Shown here one piece after another: positions 46,610-54,239 of a stretch of 64,000 nt of DNA (the stretch's first letter is position 1; each line of letters opens with the position of its first letter). A model generated the notes under the pieces. That model was not told the DNA's origin. It was given only the letters and a program-made list of their open reading frames with translations, and ran no database searches. Origin of the DNA: Georgfuchsia sp049276455 (lineage in GTDB: Bacteria > Pseudomonadota > Gammaproteobacteria > Burkholderiales > Rhodocyclaceae); assembly GCA_049276455.1 (NCBI GenBank), contig JBASWL010000227.1, forward strand, positions 38,585 to 102,584. The letters run 5' to 3'. The position numbers and the translations under genes were made by a program.

Positions 46610-46800
46610 ACGCGCTTGAAATAATCCCGGAATTCATGTCTAATGCTCCTGGTATTTGCCAGTGGCATCATTGGGATTGCCGTGCTTCGGCGGGTGTAGG
46701 ATCAAGAACAAGCACCATGAAGCGTTTCGCCGCATACCGAGGATGCCCAATCGCCCGGCGTTCGGGCCGATCAGATTATTGTCATACAAGGGGGTTCATC

Positions 46801-48025
46801 GTGGTGCGCTTGTTGCTCAGTCAGTCAGTCAGTCAGTCAGTCACTATATTTAACTAAGCGCGCCGCGGCGCTGCGCCGTGCGCTGGCGACCCTGTCCGCC
46901 GGCCTCGCGCTGGGGCTGGCCGGCTGCGGCAGCGGCGGAGGAGGAGGGGGGGCAGCGGACGTCACCGCGCCGACCACCATGGCAGGCCCCAGTGTTGCCG
47001 GCACCACCAGCACGGCGACGACGCTGTCGGTGACCATCAACGAGAATGGCACCGGCTACTACCTGGTGCAGGCGGCAGCGGCAGCAGCACCCAGTGTGGC
47101 GGCAGTACAGGCCGGCAGCGCCTTCGCCATGACAGCCAATGTGGCGGCGACCCAGGCAATCGACGGCCTCGCACCCTCAACCGCCTATAAAATCTGGTTT
47201 GTCGCCAGGGATGCCGCCAACAATGTGCAGGCGTCAGTGCAAAATGTGGCGCTCACCACGACTACACCGGCTGCTGCGACCGGCCTCCTCAACGACACCG
47301 GCATCACTGCCAGTCAGTGCTATCAGGCTGGCAGCGATACGCTGGTGTCCTGCGCCAGCGCCGCCGCGATTGCGCTCTCGCCCACGCAGGACGGCATGGT
47401 CGGTCGCGACGCGAATCCGGCCAGCAACGACAATGCCGACGGCAAGCTCGGCTTCAGTTTCACCAAGATCGGCATGGACGGCGCCGCGCTCGCCATCCAG
47501 AACGGCACATACGACGAAGCCGGCAGCGAAGCGGCGGGCACCCATTGGAACTGTGTGGTCGACAACGTCACCGGCCTGATGTGGGAAGTCAAGACCGCCG
47601 ATGGCGGGTTGCGCGACCTGAACAAGTCCTACACCAACTACGACGACGTGACCCAGGCGCAGAAGTACAACGGCACGACCTACGTCAACCCCACCCAGGC
47701 CGAAATCGACGCCGCCACCAACACCGTGGGATTCGTTGCCGCCGTCAATGCGCTAACCGGCACTAGCCGCCTTTGCGGCGCCACCGACTGGCGCCTGCCC
47801 ACGCCGGATGAACTGCAAGGCATCGTGGATTACAGCGTCGCTTATCCCGGACCTACCATCGATGGCAACTGGTTCCCTAACACGCAGGGATGGGCGTTCT
47901 GGTCTTCCTCGCCCAACGCGGGGAATGCCGGCAGCGCCTGGAGCGTCCATTTCTACGTTGGCTACGTCGACTACTACCTCCGCTACGTCACGCTTCCTGT
48001 GCGGTTAGTGCGTGCCGGTCAGTGA
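46801..48025 (+). CDS. DUF1566 lipoprotein, DGR target, out of frame at a TCAG repeat (phase-variable candidate)
   Basis: The start is proposed as GTG at 46801, six bases after AAGGGGG, a strong Shine-Dalgarno. The GTG frame runs into the TCAG repeat and stops at 46855. The rest of the gene is read one base off, from 46856. There KRAAALRRALATLSAGLALG is followed by LAGC, a lipoprotein signal, then a Gly-rich stretch, a fibronectin-like domain (about 46979-47270) and a DUF1566 domain ending in LPVRLVRAGQ. No ATG, GTG or TTG exists in this frame between the TGA at 46718 and the signal sequence. Loss of one repeat unit or gain of two would join the two frames. The end (47896-48025) is a probable DGR variable repeat. 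An in-frame ATG at 46979 would omit the signal peptide. Confidence 0.75.
46817..46843 (+). repeat. Tetranucleotide repeat TCAG x6.75 in the 5' end of the DGR target gene
   Basis: Six full TCAG units (46817-46840) and a partial one (46841-46843). It lies between the GTG start and the signal-peptide codons. Slipped-strand changes of four bases would shift the frame; see the findings. Confidence 0.95.
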
Positions 48026-48029
48026 TTGG
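47896..48029 (+). repeat. Putative DGR variable repeat VR1
   Basis: 134 bases at the 3' end of the first DUF1566 gene, aligned with 48565-48701 (137 bases). The two share start (GTTCTGGTCTTCC) and end (GGTCAGTGATTGG) and an identical tail that would include an IMH-like element. Between them about eleven codons differ. All of those keep an identical third base (C or T), and all differences are at codon positions one and two, with one extra codon in VR2. Confidence 0.8.
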
Positions 48030-48044
48030 TTGTTGGCCTGAACG

Positions 48045-48206
48045 ATGAGCCAGCCTCTGCCGCCCATTTACCGCGACATCCGGCGCCTGCTGGTGATGAC
48101 CGAGCAGCTGGTGCGCTGTTTTTCGCGCTACCACAAGTACACGGTGGGCACGGATTTGCGCACCCAGGCCATGCTCGATGCGTGGTGCCCCATATACGAA
48201 TATTGA
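48045..48206 (+). pseudogene. 5' fragment of an Avd-like DGR accessory gene
   Basis: 53 residues starting MSQPLPPIYRDIRRLLVMTE. A later stretch, FSRYHKYTVGTDLRTQAM, fits the Avd/four-helix-bundle accessory proteins of DGRs, which begin in this way and are over 100 residues long. After QAM the resemblance stops and a TGA follows at 48204, so the C-terminal half is missing. It lies 15 bases after VR1, the usual place of avd behind a DGR target gene. It could still be a short expressed protein. Confidence 0.65.
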
Positions 48207-48220
48207 TGAAAGGAACTTCA

Positions 48221-48697
48221 ATGAAACATTTCTCGCTCTTCTTGATGGCTGTTCTGGCTTGTGCATCTATGGCACAGGCTGCCCCCTTTACCCTCAGTGC
48301 CGACGGACAGGAGGTCACCGATAGCCAGACCGGCCTGATCTGGCGCCGTTGCGCCGAGGGCATGGCCTGGGATGGCAGCACCTGCGCCGGCACCGCCTCC
48401 ACCTTCACCCACGAGAACGCCCTGGTACGGGCGCAGACCGAGGTGGTGGCGAGTGGCAAGGCCTGGCGGCTACCGAATGTAAAAGAGCTGTCCAGCATCG
48501 TCGATCGCAGCCGGATCAATCCGCCCATCGATACGACGGCGTTTCCGGCAACGCCGGTCAACTGGTTCTGGTCTTCCTCGCCCCTCGCGGGGGATGCCGG
48601 CTACGCCTGGTTCGTCTATTTCAGCAATGGCTACGTCGGCTACTACTTCGTCCGCTCCCTCACGCTTCCTGTGCGGTTAGTGCGTGCCGGTCAGTGA
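48221..48697 (+). CDS. Second DUF1566 protein, DGR target with signal peptide
   Basis: 158 residues beginning MKHFSLFLMAVLACASMAQA, a signal peptide cut near residue 20. The DUF1566 phrases TDSQTGLIWRRCAEG and WRLPNVKELSSIVD are followed by NWFWSSSP and the variable C-terminus ending LPVRLVRAGQ. It lacks a lipobox Cys in the right position, so it is probably secreted. Start ATG at 48221 has AAGGA upstream. Its VR is at 48565-48701. It is preceded by the avd fragment and followed by an unrelated membrane gene. Confidence 0.85.
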   Translation: MKHFSLFLMAVLACASMAQAAPFTLSADGQEVTDSQTGLIWRRCAEGMAWDGSTCAGTASTFTHENALVRAQTEVVASGKAWRLPNVKELSSIVDRSRINPPIDTTAFPATPVNWFWSSSPLAGDAGYAWFVYFSNGYVGYYFVRSLTLPVRLVRAGQ

Positions 48698-48701
48698 TTG
48701 G
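48565..48701 (+). repeat. Putative DGR variable repeat VR2
   Basis: 137 bases at the 3' end of the second DUF1566 gene; the partner of VR1. The variable codons are NNC/NNT in both copies. The identical end sequence (CACGCTTCCTGTGCGG, then TTAGTGCGTGCCGG) covers the last dozen codons and the stop. Confidence 0.8.
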
Positions 48702-48755
48702 GCGGCGTAGCCGCTTTGGGCTTGATGGCCGATGCAATCTATGAAGGAAATAACA

Positions 48756-49460
48756 ATGAGTGACCGAGGGTTCGCCGCCAAGATCGCGGCATTCAACGCG
48801 ATCGGGTCCATGATCAGCCTTGCCTGCGTCACCTATCTGGATCCCCTGTTGACCGCGCATATCCAGCACGGGGCCGTGGTTCATCCCTACGGCTATCCGG
48901 TCGCGGCAATCGGCGGATTGGTCATTTTCGTCAGCACCTACCTGGCGCTGGCGAAAGGCTTATCCTGGAAGCATAAGATATGGTTGCCGTCGGGCATTTT
49001 GTTGCTCGTCGATGCATTGAGCCTGCCTTTCTTCTTGCCCGAGTTTCCCAATGGAGGGATTGCGGTATGGACGCTGGAGCTGGCCGTGTGCAGCATGGTG
49101 ACCTGCGTCATTCGATATGTGCCATTCAATGAGAATGTCTGGTTGTCCGACTCCGAGATTGCCGAAAGCGCCCGGATCGAGCGGGTCAAGGAATTCACCA
49201 GCCTGTGGCGTACCGTCGCTGTATCTTCAATGTTTGGTTTTCTGGCGCTGCTCGTGCCCTGGACCGATACCGTATGGAAATTTCCGGAAAACATCGTCAG
49301 GAATCGAGGAGAAGCTTTTCTCCTCGGCCAGTATGGTGGTCTTGATATCGTTGTCGTCTGCTTCTACGCACTACTGGGCGTGGTCTACGAGGCGTTCCAC
49401 AAGTCCGAGAAGGCGGCTCACATGCTGCTGTCAATCAGGAGTCAGACCAAGTCAGGGTGA
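48756..49460 (+). CDS. Membrane protein of unknown function
   Basis: 234 residues, at least five hydrophobic segments (about 12-30, 46-66, 77-97, 105-125, 165-182), with a charged cytoplasmic region near residues 130-160 (DSEIAESARIERVKEF). I do not recognise the family. ATG at 48756 has AAGGAA six to seven bases before it. It follows the second DUF1566 gene after about 55 bases and could be in the same transcript, but no link to DGRs is evident. Confidence 0.7.
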   Translation: MSDRGFAAKIAAFNAIGSMISLACVTYLDPLLTAHIQHGAVVHPYGYPVAAIGGLVIFVSTYLALAKGLSWKHKIWLPSGILLLVDALSLPFFLPEFPNGGIAVWTLELAVCSMVTCVIRYVPFNENVWLSDSEIAESARIERVKEFTSLWRTVAVSSMFGFLALLVPWTDTVWKFPENIVRNRGEAFLLGQYGGLDIVVVCFYALLGVVYEAFHKSEKAAHMLLSIRSQTKSG

Positions 49461-49640
49461 AGACGGCGAGCCGTCTTGCATCGGCATCGCGGTGAGGCTT
49501 GCTGCGAGCGCAACGGGCAGGCCGTCAGGCGGCTGCTTTGCCGGGTGGATAAGACACTTGGCGGGAATGCCAAATGTATTGTGCAGTTTCCAGATCATGT
49601 TGAGCGTCAGCGGGTGAAAAGGTTCCCATGAAAAGGTACC
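49454..49640 (-). pseudogene. Possible HigA-like antitoxin remnant
   Basis: On the minus strand a frame reads SWEPFHPLTLNMIWKLHN followed by TFGIPAKCLIHP, which resembles the end of HigA-type helix-turn-helix antitoxins (LTL..I..LH..LGIPA). The upstream helix-turn-helix part is absent and no start is evident. Coordinates are approximate. It lies beside hicAB, so this area may have held several toxin-antitoxin genes. Confidence 0.3.
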
Positions 49641-49666
49641 AGGCTCGCACCGAAAATGGCTCGTGG

Positions 49667-49852
49667 CTATGTAGCGGGAATTTCCAGATCCTTGCAGATT
49701 TTCCGTGCGAGGAAGTCGTTGATTTCACGATGGCGCGGAACCGTCGTTGCCTTTTGCGCCGCCCGGTTGACATAGACCGAATGGCTCCCGCCTTCGCGTA
49801 GCAGCTCGCAGCCGTGCCGCTCCAGCCAGCGGATCAGGTCCAGGCGTTTCAC
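49667..49852 (-). CDS. hicA: HicA-family mRNA interferase toxin
   Basis: A 61-residue protein with a dsRBD-like fold. The phrase ELLREGGSHSVYVN contains the catalytic GSH motif of HicA, and VPRHREINDFLARKICKDL is the family C-terminus. It lies directly after hicB with a four-base overlap; order antitoxin-toxin is opposite to many hicAB loci. Confidence 0.9.
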   Translation of the reverse strand: MKRLDLIRWLERHGCELLREGGSHSVYVNRAAQKATTVPRHREINDFLARKICKDLEIPAT

Positions 49853-50058
49853 GCAGCCATGGCTTCGCGGATGAATTCGCGTCCGGTCAGGGTTTCCTCG
49901 GCGAGCGTGCGGTTGGCGGCAAGGATCATCTGTACCGCCTCGGCCAGATTCGTGCGGGCTTCTTCCAGGGTTTCGCCCTGGGTGTTGGCGCCAGGGAGTT
50001 CCTCAACGAAGGCGATATAGCCTTCAGGCACTTTTTCGAAAATCGCGGTCAGTTCCAT
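49849..50058 (-). CDS. hicB: HicB-family antitoxin
   Basis: A 69-residue antitoxin of the short HicB type: YIAFVEELPGANTQGETLEEARTNLAEAVQMIL is the partial RNase H fold that binds HicA. No DNA-binding tail is present, so operon control would need another factor. The ATG at 50058 is chosen over the longer frame, which lacks family sequence. Confidence 0.9.
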   Translation of the reverse strand: MELTAIFEKVPEGYIAFVEELPGANTQGETLEEARTNLAEAVQMILAANRTLAEETLTGREFIREAMAA

Positions 50059-50297
50059 GTGCGCTTCCTTTTTGACGGCATGGCCCATTGTAGCGGAAGG
50101 CCAGGACAGGCCGCAGTTTTGCCCCGGAAAGATCAGTGTAGGAAAATGGCGTGAGGACGATTTGTCCCGCCCGCTGTACTGCCATTGTGCCACTGCCGTC
50201 TATTGAATCAGAGCGCCCGCGTCTGGCAGCGGGCTATTGGGTTTGCCGGCAAGCGCATGAAAGATGGCGCGGTGTTTTATGTGCGTAAAATCCGCCC

Positions 50298-51017
50298 ATG
50301 GATTTTTTTTCTTATACGTTCTGGATTTCCGTCCTCCAGATCATCCTGATCGATGTCGTGTTGTCTGGCGACAATGCGGTGGTAATCGCGCTGGCCTGCC
50401 GCAAGCTGCCCACGGAACAGCGGCGCAAGGGAATTCTGTGGGGAGTCGCCGGCGCTGTTGCGCTGCGCGTGCTGTTGACGACCTTTGCGGCTTTATTGCT
50501 CAATCTGCCGTATCTCAAGTTTGGCGGCGGCCTGCTGCTGCTCTGGATCGGGGTCAAGCTGCTATTGCCCGAAGATGGACATGGCGAGGGCGGTATTGAT
50601 GCCGCCGACAATCTGTGGGGAGCGGTGAAAACCATCATCATTGCCGATCTCGTGATGAGCATCGACAATGTGATTGCTGTTGCGGGGGCTGCCCACGGCA
50701 GTCTCGGCCTGCTGATTTTTGGCCTTGCGGTGAGCATTCCGCTCATTGTCTGGTCGAGTCAGCTCGTGCTCAAGCTGATGGATCGTTTCCCCGTCATCAT
50801 TACCGGTGGTGCAGCCCTGTTGGGCTGGGTAGCGGGTAGCATGATTGCCTCAGATGCCATGTTCAGCCCCTGGCTGGAGGCCCACGTACCTTATGCCGAC
50901 AAGTTGCTCGCTACGGTTGGCGCCTTCCTGGTGGTTGCTGTTGGCTATTTGATTGCTCGCCGTATGAGCAAACGGAAAGCGATGACCGAATTGACGATTA
51001 ACGTGGAGGAGCCATGA
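50298..51017 (+). CDS. TerC/YjbE-family integral membrane protein
   Basis: A 239-residue protein with seven or so helices. The family phrases IDVVLSGDNAVVIALACRKLP and ADLVMSIDNVIAVAGAAHG hold the paired Asp-Asn motifs typical of TerC transporters. Members are linked to manganese export or metal loading of exported proteins. It overlaps the Usp gene by four bases. Confidence 0.9.
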   Translation: MDFFSYTFWISVLQIILIDVVLSGDNAVVIALACRKLPTEQRRKGILWGVAGAVALRVLLTTFAALLLNLPYLKFGGGLLLLWIGVKLLLPEDGHGEGGIDAADNLWGAVKTIIIADLVMSIDNVIAVAGAAHGSLGLLIFGLAVSIPLIVWSSQLVLKLMDRFPVIITGGAALLGWVAGSMIASDAMFSPWLEAHVPYADKLLATVGAFLVVAVGYLIARRMSKRKAMTELTINVEEP

Positions 51018-51442
51018 AAATTCGCATATTGCTGCCGGTAGATAATTCTGAGGCATCGAACCAGGCGGTTGACGCTTTTCTGCTCCGGATTGACTGGTAC
51101 AGTGAGAAACCAGAGGTTCACCTGCTCAATGTCCAGCCGCCGCTACGTGGTGACATTGCCAGTTTCCTCAAGGCTGGCCTGATCAAACAATACCATCGCG
51201 ATGAAGGCATGAAAGCACTTGAGCCGGTGCGGCAACGCCTTGAAGCCGCCGGGTTGAGCCTCAAGGTTCACGCGGTCGTGGGCCATGCCGCCGAGACTAT
51301 CGTGCGCTATGCAGTGGAGCAGGGTTGCCATCAGATTGTGATGGGATCACGTGGAATGGGGTCGGCCGGTAGCTGGTTCCTTGGCTCGACTGTTACACGG
51401 GTATTGCACCAATCGACGGTCCCTGTACTCATACTTCGTTAA
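51014..51442 (+). CDS. Universal stress protein (UspA family)
   Basis: A 142-residue Usp. The ATP-binding signature GSRGMGSAGSWFLGSTVTRVL and the start ILLPVDNSEASNQAV are typical. It is translationally coupled to the TerC-like gene. Its role is unknown; the family supports stress survival. Confidence 0.92.
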   Translation: MKIRILLPVDNSEASNQAVDAFLLRIDWYSEKPEVHLLNVQPPLRGDIASFLKAGLIKQYHRDEGMKALEPVRQRLEAAGLSLKVHAVVGHAAETIVRYAVEQGCHQIVMGSRGMGSAGSWFLGSTVTRVLHQSTVPVLILR

Positions 51443-51484
51443 GACCGTCTGTCCGGTGCGTTTGCCCGTTCATGCAAAAAAGAT

Positions 51485-51526
51485 TTGACGGAGTTTAACT
51501 TTGACTGTAAGAATTGGCACTATAGT
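51485..51526 (+). promoter_or_regulatory. Candidate sigma-70 promoter for the signalling operon
   Basis: TTGACG (51485) and TAAGAA (51508) are 17 bases apart; alternatively TTGACT (51501) and TATAGT (51521) with a short 14-base spacer. The 141-base gap before the kinase gene holds the only obvious room for a promoter of the following eight genes. Low certainty. Confidence 0.3.
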
Positions 51527-51583
51527 GCTGTTTCTACGCGAGGTTGGGTCGTCTAGCAGGACGGTTTGGGGGTAATTAAAACG

Positions 51584-54229
51584 ATGAAAACGGCTAAATC
51601 CGGATTCTGGAAGAGCGACTGGTTTGTGGGACTGGTCGTCAGTATTGTTGTGCTGGTACTCGGTGGTGGGGACTTGCTGCAAAGTCTTGAACGCAAAGCC
51701 TATGACCTCGGTGTAGGCATGACTACTCGCACCCCGTCCGACAAGGTGGCCGTGATTGCCATTGACAAGCAGAGTATCGACAACATCGGCCGCTGGCCCT
51801 GGTCGCGAGACGTGATGGCCGATATGGTGGACAAGCTTTCTTCCGCCCAGGCCAAGGTGATCGCGCCGGTGATTTTCTTTGCCGAACCCCAACAGGATCC
51901 GGGATTCAGCTACATCACCAAACTCATGGAAGTCTGTGGTGTGCCGCCGTTGATGCCTGCCGAGGCAGGCGCGTCTGTTGACTCACCTCCTGAACCTGTG
52001 CCAGCAGCTCTTGATAGCGTTATGCCTGAACCTTCTCCCCTCGTGGAGCCGGAGTCGAGTTGCCCGCAGATTGCTTCGCTGCTGCAGGAGGCTGAACAGA
52101 CGCTGAATACCGACCGCCGCTTGGCCGAAGCATTTACCAAGGCTGGCAACGTTGCTTTGCCGATGCTGTTCCGCATAGGCGAACCGCTTGGCCGTCCCGA
52201 CAAACCTCTGCCTGATTACATTGCCAGGAATGGCATCAAACTCGCTGCTAGCGACAGTGCGCCGATTCCGACCATTGACCTTGACGCAGGGGTCATCGAA
52301 GCTTTGGGAAATAGCGCAGCCGCGATCGGCCACCTTAACGTGACTCCGGACATTGATGGTGGCATACGTACCGAGGCGCTGGTGCTGGGTCATTTCAATC
52401 AGGCCTTTCCGGCTCTGTCCCTGCTGGTTGCAGCAAAGAGTCTGAACATGGGACCCGCCGATATTCAGGTACAAGCTGGTGAAAACGTGCAGTTGGGCAG
52501 GCTGAAGATTAGTACCGATCGCGATACCCGCATGTACACGTTCTTCTACAAGGATCGTGATGGCGCCCCGGCCTTTCCGGTGGATTCATTCTTTGATGTG
52601 AAAACCGGCAAGATTCCGTATGAGAAGTACCGCGACAAGATCGTGCTGATCGGGCCGACGGCGGCGGGCGTGGGCAGCATGTTCGTCACGCCGATTTCCT
52701 CGACCATGCCAGCGGTGCTGATGCAGGCGCACGCAGTATCGAGCATCCTGTCTGAGCATTTCTTCGTGACGCCATCCTGGGGCCCATGGGCTGAATTGCT
52801 GGTTTTCCTGTTTATCGCCATCTATCTCATTGTCTTGCTGCCGCGCCTCAAGGCGGGTATGGCGGCGGGGATCACTGGAGTTCTGCTGGTGCTATTGCTT
52901 GGCACCCATTTTGTACTGATTACAACGCAATTGATGTGGCTGCAATTGATGGTGCCGGCGACGCTGCTGCTGGTAGGCCATGCGCTGCTGACGACCAAGC
53001 GTTTTCTCGTTACCGAGCGCGGCAAGGAAAAATCGGATCTGGAATCGGCAGAATCGAATCGCATGCTGGGCTTGGCTTTTCAGGGTCAGGGCCAACTCGA
53101 CATGGCCTTCGACAAGTTGCGCAAGTGCCCGCTCGATGACCAGTTGATGGAGAACCTCTACAACCTCGGCCTCGATTTTGAGCGCAAGCGCCAGTTCAAC
53201 AAGGCTGAGTCGGTGTTCCGCTACATGGCAGACTACAACCCCAAGTTCAAGGATCTGGAATCACGCCTCAATCGCGCCAGGCAGCTTTCTGAAACGGTGA
53301 TGCTCGGCGGCGGGGGCGGTACGCGCAGCAATGCCAGCCTGCTTGATGCCAGCGGCAATGTTGAAAAACCCATGCTCGGGCGCTACCAGATCGAGAAGGA
53401 ACTCGGCAAGGGTGCGATGGGCGTGGTCTATCTCGGCCGCGACCCGAAAATCAATCGCGTGGTGGCGATAAAGACCATGGCATTGTCACAGGAGTTCGAG
53501 GCAGATGAACTGGATGAGGTCAAGGAGCGCTTCTTCCGCGAGGCGGAAACTGCCGGCCGGCTTAATCATACCAACATCGTTACCATGTACGATGCGGGAG
53601 AAGAGCACGATCTGGCTTACATCGCGATGGAATTCCTCAAGGGCAAGGATCTGGTGCCTTATACCAAGCCGGATAACCTGATGCCGGTCGACAAGGTGAT
53701 GAGCATCGCTGCTCGCATTGGAGATGCGCTGTCGTATGCGCATGAGAACAACGTGGTCCACCGCGACATCAAGCCCGCCAACATCATGTACGAGCCCGAA
53801 GCTGACCAGGTCAAGGTGACTGATTTCGGTATTGCCCGCATCACGGACTCGTCGAAAACCAAGACCGGCATGGTGCTGGGTACGCCAAGCTACATGTCGC
53901 CGGAGCAACTGGCCGGCAAGAAGATTGACGGGCGCTCCGACCTGTTCTCCCTTGGCGTGATGCTGTACCAGATGGCATGCGGTCAGTTACCCTTCGGTGG
54001 CGAATCAATGGCGCAGTTGATGTTCAAGATTGCCAACGATGCGCACCCCGATATCCGCACATTGCGTCCCGACCTGCCGGACTGCCTGGTTGCCATCATC
54101 AACAAGGCGCTGGTCAAAGATCCCGAGCAGCGTTACCAGACTGGTGCTGAAATGGCACGCGATCTGAGAACCTGCGGCACAATGGCGGCTGGCGGTGCTG
54201 CAGCTGGTGGCGTTGACATTAAATTCTAG
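51584..54229 (+). CDS. Membrane CHASE2 serine/threonine protein kinase
   Basis: An 881-residue protein. An N-terminal membrane helix is followed by a long CHASE2 sensor domain (about 25-385), a set of membrane helices (about 395-470), a coiled/TPR-like stretch (about 490-585) and the kinase domain (about 599-865). The kinase has the Gly loop LGKGAMGVVYLG, Lys in VAIKTM, HRD in VVHRDIKPANIMY and DFG in VTDFGIARI, all intact. It thus probably phosphorylates the FHA protein or others in this operon. ATG at 51584 is preferred; a TTG at 51566 adds six residues. Confidence 0.9.
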   Translation: MKTAKSGFWKSDWFVGLVVSIVVLVLGGGDLLQSLERKAYDLGVGMTTRTPSDKVAVIAIDKQSIDNIGRWPWSRDVMADMVDKLSSAQAKVIAPVIFFAEPQQDPGFSYITKLMEVCGVPPLMPAEAGASVDSPPEPVPAALDSVMPEPSPLVEPESSCPQIASLLQEAEQTLNTDRRLAEAFTKAGNVALPMLFRIGEPLGRPDKPLPDYIARNGIKLAASDSAPIPTIDLDAGVIEALGNSAAAIGHLNVTPDIDGGIRTEALVLGHFNQAFPALSLLVAAKSLNMGPADIQVQAGENVQLGRLKISTDRDTRMYTFFYKDRDGAPAFPVDSFFDVKTGKIPYEKYRDKIVLIGPTAAGVGSMFVTPISSTMPAVLMQAHAVSSILSEHFFVTPSWGPWAELLVFLFIAIYLIVLLPRLKAGMAAGITGVLLVLLLGTHFVLITTQLMWLQLMVPATLLLVGHALLTTKRFLVTERGKEKSDLESAESNRMLGLAFQGQGQLDMAFDKLRKCPLDDQLMENLYNLGLDFERKRQFNKAESVFRYMADYNPKFKDLESRLNRARQLSETVMLGGGGGTRSNASLLDASGNVEKPMLGRYQIEKELGKGAMGVVYLGRDPKINRVVAIKTMALSQEFEADELDEVKERFFREAETAGRLNHTNIVTMYDAGEEHDLAYIAMEFLKGKDLVPYTKPDNLMPVDKVMSIAARIGDALSYAHENNVVHRDIKPANIMYEPEADQVKVTDFGIARITDSSKTKTGMVLGTPSYMSPEQLAGKKIDGRSDLFSLGVMLYQMACGQLPFGGESMAQLMFKIANDAHPDIRTLRPDLPDCLVAIINKALVKDPEQRYQTGAEMARDLRTCGTMAAGGAAAGGVDIKF

Positions 54230-54239
54230 GAACAAGTAC

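Noticed and set aside
46636..46857. Small plus-strand open frame ending in the TCAG repeat
   Set aside because: It has no family and no Shine-Dalgarno at its ATG; its end is explained by the out-of-frame GTG start of the DUF1566 gene.
49461..49476. AGACGGC-GA-GCCGTCT hairpin as a terminator
   Set aside because: The loop is too short (two bases) and no T-run follows.
48702..50297. DGR reverse transcriptase or template repeat near the targets
   Set aside because: Both strands were read for an RT-like frame or an AAC-rich copy of the VR; only the membrane gene, a HigA-like relic and hicAB were found.
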